Below, one piece after another: positions 53,105 through 61,481 of a DNA stretch of 64,000 nucleotides. Where the stretch lies: positions 1-64,000 of the forward strand of contig NZ_BAABBA010000006.1 in assembly GCF_039537705.1 (NCBI RefSeq). The letters run 5' to 3'. The notes beneath the pieces were generated by a model that had not been told where the DNA came from, did no database searches, and saw only the letters and a program-made list of their open reading frames with translations. Every line of letters begins with the position of its first letter. Within the stretch, counting starts at the first letter, position 1. A program made the translations under genes and the position numbers. Source of the DNA: Georgenia daeguensis. Its GTDB lineage: Bacteria; Actinomycetota; Actinomycetes; Actinomycetales; Actinomycetaceae.

Positions 53105-54526
53105 TCAGCGGGGCAGGCGCTCGAGCGCGGCCGTCCCCTCGAGCGTCGAGACGGCGGGCTCGTCGAGCAGGCTGGGGTCGCGGGCCAGGTAGGCCCTGGT
53201 CTCCCGGGCGATCAGCCCGGCGCAGATGACCAGACCGATCAGGTTGGGCAGCGCCATCAGCCCGTTCATGACGTCGGAGAAGTTCCAGACGACGGTCAGC
53301 TCCGTCGTCGCCCCGACGAAGACCACGACGGTGAACAGCACGCGGTAGGGCATCACGCCCCGGATGCCCACGAGCCGCTCCATGCAGCGCTCCCCGTAGT
53401 AGGCCCAGCCCAGGACCGTGGAGAAGGCGAAGAAGATCACCGAGATGGTCACCACGTAGTGGCCCCAGCTGCCCAGGCCGATGTTGAACGCCTCCGCCGT
53501 CATCCCGGCGCCCTCGATGCCGCTGCTCCAGGCGCCCGTGGTGATGATGACCAGGCCGGTCATGGACACGACGATCAGGGTGTCGATGAAGGTCTGCGTC
53601 ATCGAGACGAGCCCCTGGCGGACGGGGTGGCGGGTCTGGGCGGCCGCCGCGGCGATGGCCGCGGACCCCATGCCCGACTCGTTCGAGAAGATGCCGCGGG
53701 CGACGCCGTACTGGATCGCCAGGATGAGGGTCGAGCCCAGGAACCCGCCGGCGGCCGCGGTGCCGGTGAACGCGTCGGTGAAGATCAGCGCCAGCGCCTG
53801 CGGGATGTCCGCGACGTTGAGCACGAGGACCACCAGGGACGCCACGACGTAGAGGACGATCATCATCGGGACGAACCCGGCGGTGACCTTGCCGATGGAC
53901 CGGATGCCGCCGAGCAGCACGGCACCGGTGAACACGGCCAGGACGATGCCGACGATCCAGGCGGGGACGCCGAAGGACTCCTCCACGGAGGTCGCCACGG
54001 TGTTGGACTGCGTCATGTTGCCGATGCCGAAGCTGGCCAGCACCGCGAAGACGGCGAAGACGATGCTCAGCGTGAGCCCGAACTTGTTGGGGATGGCGCG
54101 GGCGAGGTAGTACTGCGGCCCGCCCGAGACCTCGCCGCGTGCGTCCTTGGTCCGGAACCGCACGCCGAGGAAGGCCTCGGAGTACTTCGAGGCCATGCCC
54201 AGCAGACCGGTGACCCACATCCAGAACAGCGCTCCGGGGCCGCCGAGGTAGATCGCGGTGGCGACGCCGGCGATGTTGCCGACCCCGACCGTGGCGGCGA
54301 GCGCCGTGGTGAGCGCCTGGTAGTGCGAGATGTCGCCGTCGGCCCCCTCGTCCTTGCGCTGGACCAGCGCGAGGCGCAGCGCGGCGCCGAGCTTGCGGAA
54401 CTGCAGCCCGCCCAGGCGGATCGTCAGGTACAGGCCGGTCCCGAGGAGCAGCGGGATGAGCACGAACGGCCCCCACACCACTCCGCCGATGTCCCCCAGG
54501 GTCGTCGCCAGCCGCTCGCTGTCCAT
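53105..54526 (-). CDS. Sodium:alanine/glycine symporter (AGCS family)
   Basis: A 473-residue inner-membrane amino acid carrier with about eleven hydrophobic segments. The AGCS signature is visible: QALTTALAATVGVGNIAGVA near residues 70-90, GGPQYYLARAIPNKFG, and ARGIFSNESGMGSAAIAAAA near 285-305. It probably co-transports alanine or glycine with sodium. ATG at 54524-54526. It lies between the sensor kinase and the response regulator on the opposite strand and may be their target. No RBS stronger than GGGAGATGC is visible. Confidence 0.92.
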   Translation of the reverse strand: MDSERLATTLGDIGGVVWGPFVLIPLLLGTGLYLTIRLGGLQFRKLGAALRLALVQRKDEGADGDISHYQALTTALAATVGVGNIAGVATAIYLGGPGALFWMWVTGLLGMASKYSEAFLGVRFRTKDARGEVSGGPQYYLARAIPNKFGLTLSIVFAVFAVLASFGIGNMTQSNTVATSVEESFGVPAWIVGIVLAVFTGAVLLGGIRSIGKVTAGFVPMMIVLYVVASLVVLVLNVADIPQALALIFTDAFTGTAAAGGFLGSTLILAIQYGVARGIFSNESGMGSAAIAAAAAQTRHPVRQGLVSMTQTFIDTLIVVSMTGLVIITTGAWSSGIEGAGMTAEAFNIGLGSWGHYVVTISVIFFAFSTVLGWAYYGERCMERLVGIRGVMPYRVLFTVVVFVGATTELTVVWNFSDVMNGLMALPNLIGLVICAGLIARETRAYLARDPSLLDEPAVSTLEGTAALERLPR

Positions 54527-54736
54527 GCATCTCCCTCGTGCCGAGCCCGGACCGCTGTCGGCCGGACGCTTGGTCGCAGAACCTAGCGCCTTCTGTGCCC
54601 GCCGTCACAAACGCGTCCACAACGGCGGTGACCCGCCAGATCCGGACCTCCCCCGCGGCCCCCGGCGGGACGCGCGGCTGCCCGACGCCGGGCGTCGCGT
54701 GATGGGAGACTGTCCGGAAACCACCGTGGAGGGCAG

Positions 54737-55408
54737 ATGGCGCAGATCCTGATCGTCGAGGACGAGGCCGGGATCTCCTCGTTCGTCACCAAGGGCCTGA
54801 AGGCCGCCGGGCACCAGCCGACCGCGGTGGGCACCGGGCGCGAGGCCCTCGCGCACGCCCACACCGACGGCTACGACCTCGTCATCCTCGACATCGGCCT
54901 GCCCGACATGGACGGGTTCGACGTGCTGCAGCGAATCAGGGGCCAGGGCTCGACCGTCCCGGTCATCATCCTCACGGCACGGTCCTCCGTGGACGACACG
55001 GTGGCCGGCCTCGAGGGCGGCGCGGACGACTACATGGCCAAGCCGTTCCGCTTCGAGGAGCTCCTGGCGCGGGTCCGGCTGAGGCTGCGCAGCGAGCCCG
55101 GCGCCGTGGAGACGACGGTCCTGACCTACGGCGACCTCTCCCTGGACCTGCGCAGCAGGCGGGTGAGCGCCGGCGAGACCGAGGTGGACCTCTCCGCGCG
55201 CGAGTTCGCCCTGCTCGAGACGTTCATGACCCACCCCGGTCAGGTCCTCTCGCGCGAGCAGCTGCTCTCCCGGGTCTGGGGCTACGACTTCGACCCGGGC
55301 TCCAACGTCGTCGACGTCTACGTGCGCTACCTGCGCAAGAAGATCGGCGCCGCGCACCTGGAGACGGTCCGCGGCATGGGCTACCGCCTGGTCGCCCTCA
55401 CGCGCTGA
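54737..55408 (+). CDS. OmpR/PhoB-family response regulator
   Basis: A 223-residue DNA-binding regulator. The receiver domain has the phospho-acceptor D52 (VILDIGLPDMDG), acidic pocket E8/D9, T80 and K102. The C-terminal winged helix is typical (DLSAREFALLETFMTHPGQV ... VDVYVRYLRKKIG). The ATG at 54737 has GGAGGGCAG upstream. It is the likely partner of the kinase at 51539. Its stop overlaps the panE stop tail to tail by 11 bp. Confidence 0.93.
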   Translation: MAQILIVEDEAGISSFVTKGLKAAGHQPTAVGTGREALAHAHTDGYDLVILDIGLPDMDGFDVLQRIRGQGSTVPVIILTARSSVDDTVAGLEGGADDYMAKPFRFEELLARVRLRLRSEPGAVETTVLTYGDLSLDLRSRRVSAGETEVDLSAREFALLETFMTHPGQVLSREQLLSRVWGYDFDPGSNVVDVYVRYLRKKIGAAHLETVRGMGYRLVALTR

Positions 55409-56249
55409 CGCGGGACCGCAGCTCGCCGACCACCCGCGCGAGCGTGGGCGTCGGCACACCGTGACGTTCCCCCAGCGCGAGCAGGTGCCCGCCGATCGCC
55501 TCGAGCTCGGTGGGACCGCCCGCACGGATGTCGTGCTGGAGCGAGGACATCATCGTGGCGGGCAGGCGGCGCAGGAACGCGTCGAGGTCCTGAGCCGTCG
55601 CCGGCCACCCGTCCGCCGTGGCCACGGCGGCCACCTCGGCGACGACGCCGCGCGTCAGGTCCGGGTCGTGCTCGAGCGCCTGCCCCAGTGGCAGATCCGT
55701 CCAGGAGGTCAGCAGCGCCGTCGGGGCCAGGAAGCTGTACTTGCGCCAGAGGATGTCCTGCTCCGAGCCGCGCACGCGCACGTCGGCGCCAGCGCGCCGC
55801 AGCGCCTCGGCGATGCGCGCCGCACCGCCGGCGGGGACGTTGACGATGAGGTACTGCCCGCGGTGGACGATCGTGCCGTCGTCCCGCGAGGCCTCGACCT
55901 GGACGGACCCGCTGACGGCGTTCGGGACCTCGCGGAGCGTCTCGGCGTGCCCGAGACCGTTGAGGAGGGCGAGCACCTCGGTCGGGGCCGCGGCGCGGAG
56001 GCCCGGGAGGACGTCGGGGAGGCCGTAGCTCTTGACCGCGAGGACGACGGCGGAGCCGGGCGGGACCGCGGTGGTCACCGGCACCATCGCCGTGAGCTCC
56101 CCGAACATCTCCGACCGGACACGCAGGCCGTCCGTGAGGATCCGCCGGGCGCTGCCTGGCCGTGCGACGACCACGACGTCCTCCCCCGCCCGGTGGAGCA
56201 GGGCGGCGATCAGTCCGCCGACGGCGCCCGGCCCGAGAACGGCGAGCAT
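55398..56249 (-). CDS. panE: 2-dehydropantoate 2-reductase (ketopantoate reductase)
   Basis: PanE reduces ketopantoate to pantoate with NADPH in pantothenate and CoA synthesis. The 283-residue protein has the Rossmann motif GPGAVGG (6-12), AVKSY, N97 in LLNGLGH and the catalytic K170 in LWRKYSFLAP, then the C-terminal helical domain with PTELEAIGGHLLALGE. The ATG at 56247-56249 overlaps the upstream gene's TGA by one base. ApbA-type paralogues with other substrates are common, so the function is probable rather than certain. Confidence 0.85.
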   Translation of the reverse strand: MLAVLGPGAVGGLIAALLHRAGEDVVVVARPGSARRILTDGLRVRSEMFGELTAMVPVTTAVPPGSAVVLAVKSYGLPDVLPGLRAAAPTEVLALLNGLGHAETLREVPNAVSGSVQVEASRDDGTIVHRGQYLIVNVPAGGAARIAEALRRAGADVRVRGSEQDILWRKYSFLAPTALLTSWTDLPLGQALEHDPDLTRGVVAEVAAVATADGWPATAQDLDAFLRRLPATMMSSLQHDIRAGGPTELEAIGGHLLALGERHGVPTPTLARVVGELRSRVSA

Positions 56250-56647
56250 CACTCGGGGGTCTCCGCCGTGATCGGGCTGGGTGGTGAGACCACGATCGGC
56301 CCGGACGAGTCGTCGTCGGCCGAGTCGTCGCCTGAGCCGCCAGACCCGGAGGAGTCGTCGGAGCCGCCAGACCCGGAGTCGTCGTCGGACCCGGAGTCGT
56401 CGTCCGACCCGGAGTCGTCGTCCGTCTCCGGCGACGGCGTCTCGGTCGCCGACGGCGTCGCGGACGGCGCCGGGGTCGCCCCGGCGTCGGTGTGTTCGGA
56501 CGGCTCCGCCGGCGGCGTCGCGGAGATCTCGACAGCGTCGAGGGTCTCGGGGTCCCGAGCCTCGCCCGCGACCGCACCGAACGCGCCGGCGACACCCACC
56601 ACCCCGAGCGTGCCGCCGATCACCGCCCACATGCTTCTGGCGACCAT
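56249..56647 (-). CDS. Small exported Ser/Asp-rich protein of unknown function
   Basis: A 132-residue protein with no recognised domain. The N-terminus is one hydrophobic segment with small residues (WAVIGGTLGVVGVAGAFGAV, about 7-26), fitting a signal peptide or membrane anchor. The rest is low complexity: Pro/Ala/Thr, then repeats of DDDSGS and SGSGGS. Such acidic Ser/Asp tracts resemble linkers of surface proteins, but nothing folded follows, and it ends SPPSPITAETPE. It is translationally coupled to panE (TGATG), which does not show a shared function. Confidence 0.65.
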   Translation of the reverse strand: MVARSMWAVIGGTLGVVGVAGAFGAVAGEARDPETLDAVEISATPPAEPSEHTDAGATPAPSATPSATETPSPETDDDSGSDDDSGSDDDSGSGGSDDSSGSGGSGDDSADDDSSGPIVVSPPSPITAETPE

Positions 56648-56762
56648 CTCAGCTCCTCACTGCTCCTGCCGGTACACCGTCCCACGGTAGCGGGGGCCGC
56701 GACCAGCGTCGGAACCGATCGAGCGCCCGCCCGGGAACTCTCCCCCGCGCCGGCGCGGGCGC

Positions 56763-57146
56763 TCACTCGCCGGACTGCGCCGAGGGGGCGGTGAGCGGCG
56801 AGGCCGGCGTGACGGGGCTGGCCGCCGACGCGGGGGTCACCGGGCTGGCCGCCGACGCGGGGGTGACCGGGCTGGCCGGGGTCACCGGGCTGGCCGCCGA
56901 CGCCGGGGTCACCGGGGTGAGCGCCGTCGTCGCGCTGCCGGCGCTGACCGAGGCCGGGTCGGTGGCTCGGGAGTCAGGGGTGGCCACCTCGGCCGCGGGC
57001 GTGGTGGTCTCCGTCGCGGCGGGCGTCGTGACCTCCGCTCCCGAGAGGTCCTGGGTGTCTTCGGTGTCGGCGACGGCGACGCCCACCCCGCTCGCCGCGG
57101 CGAGGACGCTCAGGGTGCCGGTGGTGATCCAGTGCTTGTGGTTCAT
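56763..57146 (-). CDS. Small exported repeat protein of unknown function
   Basis: A 127-residue protein with an apparent signal peptide (HWITTGTLSVLAAASGVGVA, cleavage possible after VAVA). The rest is Ala/Thr/Pro/Ser-rich, with repeats of SAASPVTPA near the C-terminus. The DNA shows 27-bp tandem units. ATG at 57144-57146 with AGGAGGCATC upstream. It lies 115 bp from the Ser/Asp-rich gene on the same strand. The two look like a pair of small secreted proteins with unrelated sequences but the same plan. Confidence 0.6.
   Translation of the reverse strand: MNHKHWITTGTLSVLAAASGVGVAVADTEDTQDLSGAEVTTPAATETTTPAAEVATPDSRATDPASVSAGSATTALTPVTPASAASPVTPASPVTPASAASPVTPASAASPVTPASPLTAPSAQSGE
56815..56913. 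repeat. 27-bp tandem repeat inside the exported protein gene
   Basis: Units start at 56815, 56842, 56869 and 56887; three are 27 bp and the third is an 18-bp short copy. The unit begins GGGCTGGCCGCCGACGC on the plus strand. All lengths are multiples of three, so copy-number change would keep the frame. Confidence 0.8.
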
Positions 57147-57255
57147 CGCGTGATGCCTCCTGCGGTCGTTGCCCGGAGGTGCCGGGCTGCTGATGACCAC
57201 AACCCTGGCGTGCGCGGGTGAGACGACGAGGAGGAGGAGATGACAACGTTCTCAT

Positions 57256-58530
57256 TCAGTGCGGCCCGCGCCGGGCGAGCAGCTCACGCCCGTGGGCCAG
57301 CCACGCCTCGGCGCAGGCCAGTCGCCCCTCCGCGTCGGCGAGCCAGTGCGCGCCGTCGGTCCGGCGGGCGCCCGCGACAAGTGAGAGCACCACCCCCGCG
57401 CACCGGGCGTGCAGCGCCACGGGGTCTACGACGGCAGAGCAGGCGCGCGTCCAGGCGTCGAGCACCTCGGGCACGTGCGGGTAGGTCTCCGGCGCGAGGT
57501 GCGGCAGCACGGAGACGTGGCCGAGGAGGCACGCGAGGTCGTCGACGCGGTACCCCGGGCCGACGGCGTCCACGTCCAGCAGCGCGGTGAGCGCGACGAG
57601 GTCGGGCCGGGGGGCCATGAGGACGTTCGCCTCGTAGAAGTCACCGTGCGTGGGCACCACCGGGCCGGGGTCCGAGTTCGCCATGAGGTGGTTGACCCCC
57701 TCGGCGAGCGCCTCGGTGCGCGCGGCGTGCTCCGGCAGCACGGTCGCCGCCGCGTGCGCGTAGTGGTCCGCCCGCTCCGACCACGCGGGCCGCCGCGGCA
57801 GGTCGAGCAGGGCCGGCGGCAGGGCGTCCAGGGTGCCCAGAAGTGCGTCGAGCACCGCGCCGGCCCGGTCGCCCAGGCCGCGCGAGAGCAGGTTCGCCAG
57901 CGGCGTGCCGCGGCCCGCGGCGAGCAGCACCAGCCCGTCCTCGTCCGCGCGCAGCACCTCGGGCGCGGGCACGCCCGCGGCGGTGAGGGTGCGGTGCCGC
58001 TCGACGAAGGCACCCGCGGCCGAGGGGCGGACCACCTTGAGGTACGCGACCGCCCCGGCCGGCTCCGCCCGGCGGACGCGCAGCACCGCCCGGCGGGTGG
58101 GCCGGTAGGCGAGCAGCTCCACCGTCACCCGCGAGCCCAGCCGGTCCGAGAGCCGGGCGGCGTCGCACGCCACCGCGAGCGCGGGCAGCTCGGGGTCGGC
58201 CGGGTGACGCCACAGGTGGACCACCGGTCCGCCGTCGGGCTGCTCGAGCCGGACCAGGCCGGGTCCCGCGCCGTGGGAGAGCCGGGCGGTGGTGGCGCAG
58301 AGGTACTCCTCGCTGCGCACGGGGGTGCCGGCGCTCCCGGCACGCTCGACCGTCGCGGTGTACCCGACGGTCACCCCCGCCCCGGGCCGGTGATGGATCG
58401 TGTGCACCTGCCAGTCCAGCAGCCGGCCACCCTCGGCCTCGAGCGCGCCCGCGAGCATGTCGCCGGCCTCGGTACCGGTCAGCAGCGCGACGTCGGCCGG
58501 CTCACGCCGGGCGGCAGCTGGGACGCTCAT
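57256..58530 (-). CDS. Aminoglycoside-phosphotransferase-family kinase
   Basis: A 424-residue protein of the APH/choline-kinase fold. The catalytic loop is THGDFYEANVL (H295, D297, N302) and the metal aspartate is in LLDVDAVGPG (D319). The N-terminal lobe is long and keeps AYLKVV near 162-167. Actinobacterial chromosomes carry many such proteins, most acting on small metabolites rather than antibiotics, and nothing here points to resistance. ATG at 58528-58530 without a Shine-Dalgarno sequence. It is divergent from the adenosine deaminase gene; the 173 bp between hold only promoter-like sequence. Confidence 0.78.
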   Translation of the reverse strand: MSVPAAARREPADVALLTGTEAGDMLAGALEAEGGRLLDWQVHTIHHRPGAGVTVGYTATVERAGSAGTPVRSEEYLCATTARLSHGAGPGLVRLEQPDGGPVVHLWRHPADPELPALAVACDAARLSDRLGSRVTVELLAYRPTRRAVLRVRRAEPAGAVAYLKVVRPSAAGAFVERHRTLTAAGVPAPEVLRADEDGLVLLAAGRGTPLANLLSRGLGDRAGAVLDALLGTLDALPPALLDLPRRPAWSERADHYAHAAATVLPEHAARTEALAEGVNHLMANSDPGPVVPTHGDFYEANVLMAPRPDLVALTALLDVDAVGPGYRVDDLACLLGHVSVLPHLAPETYPHVPEVLDAWTRACSAVVDPVALHARCAGVVLSLVAGARRTDGAHWLADAEGRLACAEAWLAHGRELLARRGPH

Positions 58531-58703
58531 GGGGCAAGTTGACCATGACGGGACCGATCCCCGCGGCCGGACACGACGATTCCCCCGCGCCGGCGGCGTG
58601 CGGGCGCTGCCGACGGCACCGCCCCGGCGCTGCCGACGGCGCCGCCCGGGAGCTGCGGCGGGCCCGGCGGCCGCGTGGGCACCGGGGTGGCAGACTCGTC
58701 GAG

Positions 58704-59735
58704 GTGCGCGATCTGGTCACCCTGCCGAAGGCTCACCTGCACCTGCACTTCACGGGCTCGATGCGGGTCTCGACGCTCCGGGAGCTCGCTGCCGAGCAGG
58801 GCGTGCGCCTGCCCGCCTCCCTCACCGACGCCGACCCGCTGCGGGTCCCGGCCTCCCAGCGCGGCTGGTTCCGGTTCCAGCGCTCCTACGACGCCGCGCG
58901 CGCCGTCGTGCGCTCGGAGGCCGCGATGCGCCGGATCGTGCGCGAGGCCGCTGAGGACGACGCCGCCGAGGGCTCGCGCCGCCTCGAGATCCAGGTCGAC
59001 CCGACGTCGTACGCGCCCTTCGTCGGCGGCCTCACGCCGGCCCTGGAGATCGTCCTGGACGAGGCCCGCTCCGCGAGCGCGGCCACGGGCGTCGAGGTCG
59101 GCGTGATCGTGGCGGCCTCCCGCACCCGGCACCCGCTGGACGCCCGGACGCTGGCGCGGCTCGCGGCCAAGCACGCCGGCGACGCCCCCGGGCAGGTGGT
59201 GGGGTTCGGGCTGAGCAACGACGAGCGGCGGGGCGAGACCTCCGAGTGGGCGCCCGCCTTCCGCATCGCCCGCCACGCCGGGCTGGCGGGCGTGCCGCAC
59301 GGCGGCGAGCTGCTGGGCCCCGAGCACGTGCGCGACGTCGTCGCCCACCTCAAGCCCGCCCGCCTCGGCCACGGCGTGCGCTCCGCCGAGGACCCCGACC
59401 TCCTCGGCCGCATCGTCGACGCGGGGATCGCCCTGGAGGTGTGCCCGTCGTCGAACGTCTCCCTCGGCGTCTACCACGACTCCTCGCAGGTGCCCCTGCG
59501 TACCCTCGTCGACGCCGGTGCCCGGGTGGCGCTGGGTGCGGACGACCCGCTGCTGTTCCTCTCCCGGCTGGTCGACCAGTACCGCATCGCCCGGGAGGAC
59601 CACGGCCTCGACGACGCCGCTCTCGCCGCGCTGGCCCGCAGCTCCATCGAGGTCTCGCTGGCGTCGGAGACCTCGAAGCGCGCGATGCTCGCCGACGTCG
59701 ACGCCTGGCTGGCCGCGCCGGCCCTGGTCGGATGA
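58704..59735 (+). CDS. add: Adenosine deaminase family protein
   Basis: A 343-residue metal-dependent deaminase, probably converting adenosine to inosine. Zinc ligands H13 and H15 are in KAHLHLHFTGS. The remaining signatures are IQVDPTSYAP, PHGGE, RLGHGVRSAED and LGADDPLLF. The residue aligned with D19 of mouse ADA, which contacts the ribose 5'-OH, is threonine here. The GTG at 58704 is preferred; CAGACT seven bases upstream (58691-58696) could give a leaderless mRNA. The stop overlaps the next gene in ATGA. Confidence 0.85.
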   Translation: MRDLVTLPKAHLHLHFTGSMRVSTLRELAAEQGVRLPASLTDADPLRVPASQRGWFRFQRSYDAARAVVRSEAAMRRIVREAAEDDAAEGSRRLEIQVDPTSYAPFVGGLTPALEIVLDEARSASAATGVEVGVIVAASRTRHPLDARTLARLAAKHAGDAPGQVVGFGLSNDERRGETSEWAPAFRIARHAGLAGVPHGGELLGPEHVRDVVAHLKPARLGHGVRSAEDPDLLGRIVDAGIALEVCPSSNVSLGVYHDSSQVPLRTLVDAGARVALGADDPLLFLSRLVDQYRIAREDHGLDDAALAALARSSIEVSLASETSKRAMLADVDAWLAAPALVG

Positions 59736-60574
59736 CGGCGCGCCCGGAGCCCCTCGCGCTCAGGCCGGAGGGGGCGAGGGCGATCGGCCCGGCCCACGCG
59801 CTGCGCAGCTCGGTCGTGCGGGTCCGGGGCACCTGGACGCGGGTCCACCGGGTCGCGGACGAGCCGGCACGTCCGGACGGCCCCGTCTTCGTGCTGCTGC
59901 ACGGCATCGGCGTCTCGGCGCAGGAGTTCGCGACGCTCGTCCACCTGCTGTCGACGACCGGACGGGTGTACGCCCTCGACCTGCCGGGGCACGGCGGACT
60001 CCCCCGGCCGCGCCGCTGCGAGCCGGAGATCGCCGACCTCGCGGCCGTGGTGGCCGAGGTGCTGGACGCGGCGGACGTGCGATCCGCCGTCGTCGTCGCG
60101 CACTCGATGGGCGCCCAGGTGGCCGTCGAGCTGCTCGCCACCCGCCCGGACCTCGTAGCGGGCGCCGTGCTCATCAGCCCGGTCGTGGACGCCGCGGCGC
60201 GCCGGGCGCTCCCCCAGGGGCTCCGCCTTGCGGGCTCGAGCATGCATGAGACGCCGCGCACGATCGCCGTCACCGCGCGGGCCTACGCCGCCTGCGGCGT
60301 GCGCTGGTTCTCCGCGGTCGCCCGCGCGATGCTCCGCTACCCCGTCGAGCAGCGGATGGCCCAGGTCCTCGCGCCGGTCGTCCTGATGCGGGGCGAGCAC
60401 GACGCCGTCGCGCCGGAGCGGTGGCTGGAGGCGCTGGCGGGCCGCCACGGCGACGGCGCCGCCGAGACGCGGACCGTCCCCGGCGCCGCCCACAACGTCG
60501 TCGCCGACCACGCCGGCGCGGTGGCCCGCGCGGCGCTCGACGTCCTGGCGCGCACCCGGGCCGGCACGGCGTGA
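59732..60574 (+). CDS. Alpha/beta hydrolase
   Basis: A 280-residue hydrolase of unknown substrate. Oxyanion LLHGIG is near residue 58; the triad is S125 in VAHSMGAQ, D224 in GEHDAV and H254 in GAAHNVV. The ATG at 59732 overlaps the deaminase stop in ATGA and its own stop overlaps the next gene in GTGA, so three genes are coupled. The pairing with adenosine deaminase does not reveal the substrate. Confidence 0.85.
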   Translation: MTARPEPLALRPEGARAIGPAHALRSSVVRVRGTWTRVHRVADEPARPDGPVFVLLHGIGVSAQEFATLVHLLSTTGRVYALDLPGHGGLPRPRRCEPEIADLAAVVAEVLDAADVRSAVVVAHSMGAQVAVELLATRPDLVAGAVLISPVVDAAARRALPQGLRLAGSSMHETPRTIAVTARAYAACGVRWFSAVARAMLRYPVEQRMAQVLAPVVLMRGEHDAVAPERWLEALAGRHGDGAAETRTVPGAAHNVVADHAGAVARAALDVLARTRAGTA

Positions 60575-61299
60575 ACCCCGTGGCCCGGCTGCGGCTCCGG
60601 ACGCGCGCCGCCGACTACGCGTACGCCCTGCGCCACGAGGCGCGGGCGTTCCTCGGCCCGCGGACGGACCCGGCGCGCTACCTGCCCGGGGGCGGGTGGC
60701 ACCGCGTCGACGCGGCCGTCCCCCGAGCGCCTGTGCTGCTGCTCCCGGGCGTCTACGAGACCTGGCGCTTCCTCGAGCCCCTCGCCGCGCACCTCGCGGG
60801 TGCCGGGCATCCCGTGCACGTCCTGAGCACCCTCGGCGTGAACCGCCGGCCCGTCCTCGACGCCGCCGCGCGCGCCGGGGCGTACCTGACGGAGAACGAT
60901 CTCTCCGGCGTGGTGCTCGTCGCCCACTCCAAGGGCGGGCTCATCGGGAAGACCCTCATGCTGGGCGACGGCGGCGCGCGGGTGGCGGGCATGGTCGCCG
61001 TCGCCACCCCCTGGGACGGCTCCGTCTACGCACGGCTCTTCCCGCCGGGCTCGGCCGTGCGGCACTTCTCGCCCCGCGACCGGCAGATCCTCGCGCTCGC
61101 CCGCGAGCGCGGCGTCAACGCGCGGATCGTCGCCGTGGCTCCCGCCTGGGACCCGCACATCCCGGGCACCGGCGAGCTCGCGGGCGCGCGCCGGAACGTC
61201 CGGCTCGGCGGGTCGGGCCACTTCCGCGTGCTGGACGACGCCGAGCTGCGCGAGGCAGTGCTGGCCGCGGTGAACGAGCTCGGGACGCACGCGCCCTGA
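60571..61299 (+). CDS. Alpha/beta hydrolase, lipase-like
   Basis: A 242-residue hydrolase distinct from its neighbour. The N-terminus is basic, then LLLPGVYETWRFLEPLA (oxyanion region) and the nucleophile S120 in LVAHSKGGLIGK, as in triacylglycerol-lipase and PGAP1-like proteins. A histidine in GSGHFRVL near the C-terminus probably completes the triad. There is no signal peptide. It is coupled to the upstream hydrolase by GTGA and is the last gene of the add unit. Confidence 0.8.
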   Translation: MNPVARLRLRTRAADYAYALRHEARAFLGPRTDPARYLPGGGWHRVDAAVPRAPVLLLPGVYETWRFLEPLAAHLAGAGHPVHVLSTLGVNRRPVLDAAARAGAYLTENDLSGVVLVAHSKGGLIGKTLMLGDGGARVAGMVAVATPWDGSVYARLFPPGSAVRHFSPRDRQILALARERGVNARIVAVAPAWDPHIPGTGELAGARRNVRLGGSGHFRVLDDAELREAVLAAVNELGTHAP

Positions 61300-61418
61300 C
61301 GGGCACGCCGGCCCGGTCACCCGGCGTGCCGGGCCGGGGCGCGTCAGGGCGTGCACGGCCGCCCTGGGCGCCGGGAGCTGCCCGGGGTATGTCTCCCCGG
61401 TTTTCCTACCCCGACCCG

Positions 61419-61456
61419 TTGACGGCAGTGCCCCGACCCGACACACTCATTGTGTC
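61419..61456 (+). promoter_or_regulatory. Promoter and probable GntR operator
   Basis: TTGACG (61419-61424) and CACACT (61442-61447) are 17 bases apart. A perfect inverted repeat, GACACA-N5-TGTGTC (61440-61456), covers the -10 box and the predicted start near 61454. TCATTG also occurs three times (61448, 61460, 61469). A repressor bound here would block the promoter; the GntR regulator encoded downstream is the natural candidate. Confidence 0.6.
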
Positions 61457-61481
61457 AGGTCATTGGATCATTGGAGGCGTC

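Noticed and set aside
57256..58530. APH-family gene as an aminoglycoside resistance gene
   Set aside because: Only the generic kinase fold is visible; the family is broad, and there is no mobile-element or resistance context.
59246..59731. Long frame upstream of the 59732 hydrolase as part of that protein
   Set aside because: It overlaps the deaminase coding sequence in another frame; the ATGA junction gives a normal hydrolase N-terminus.
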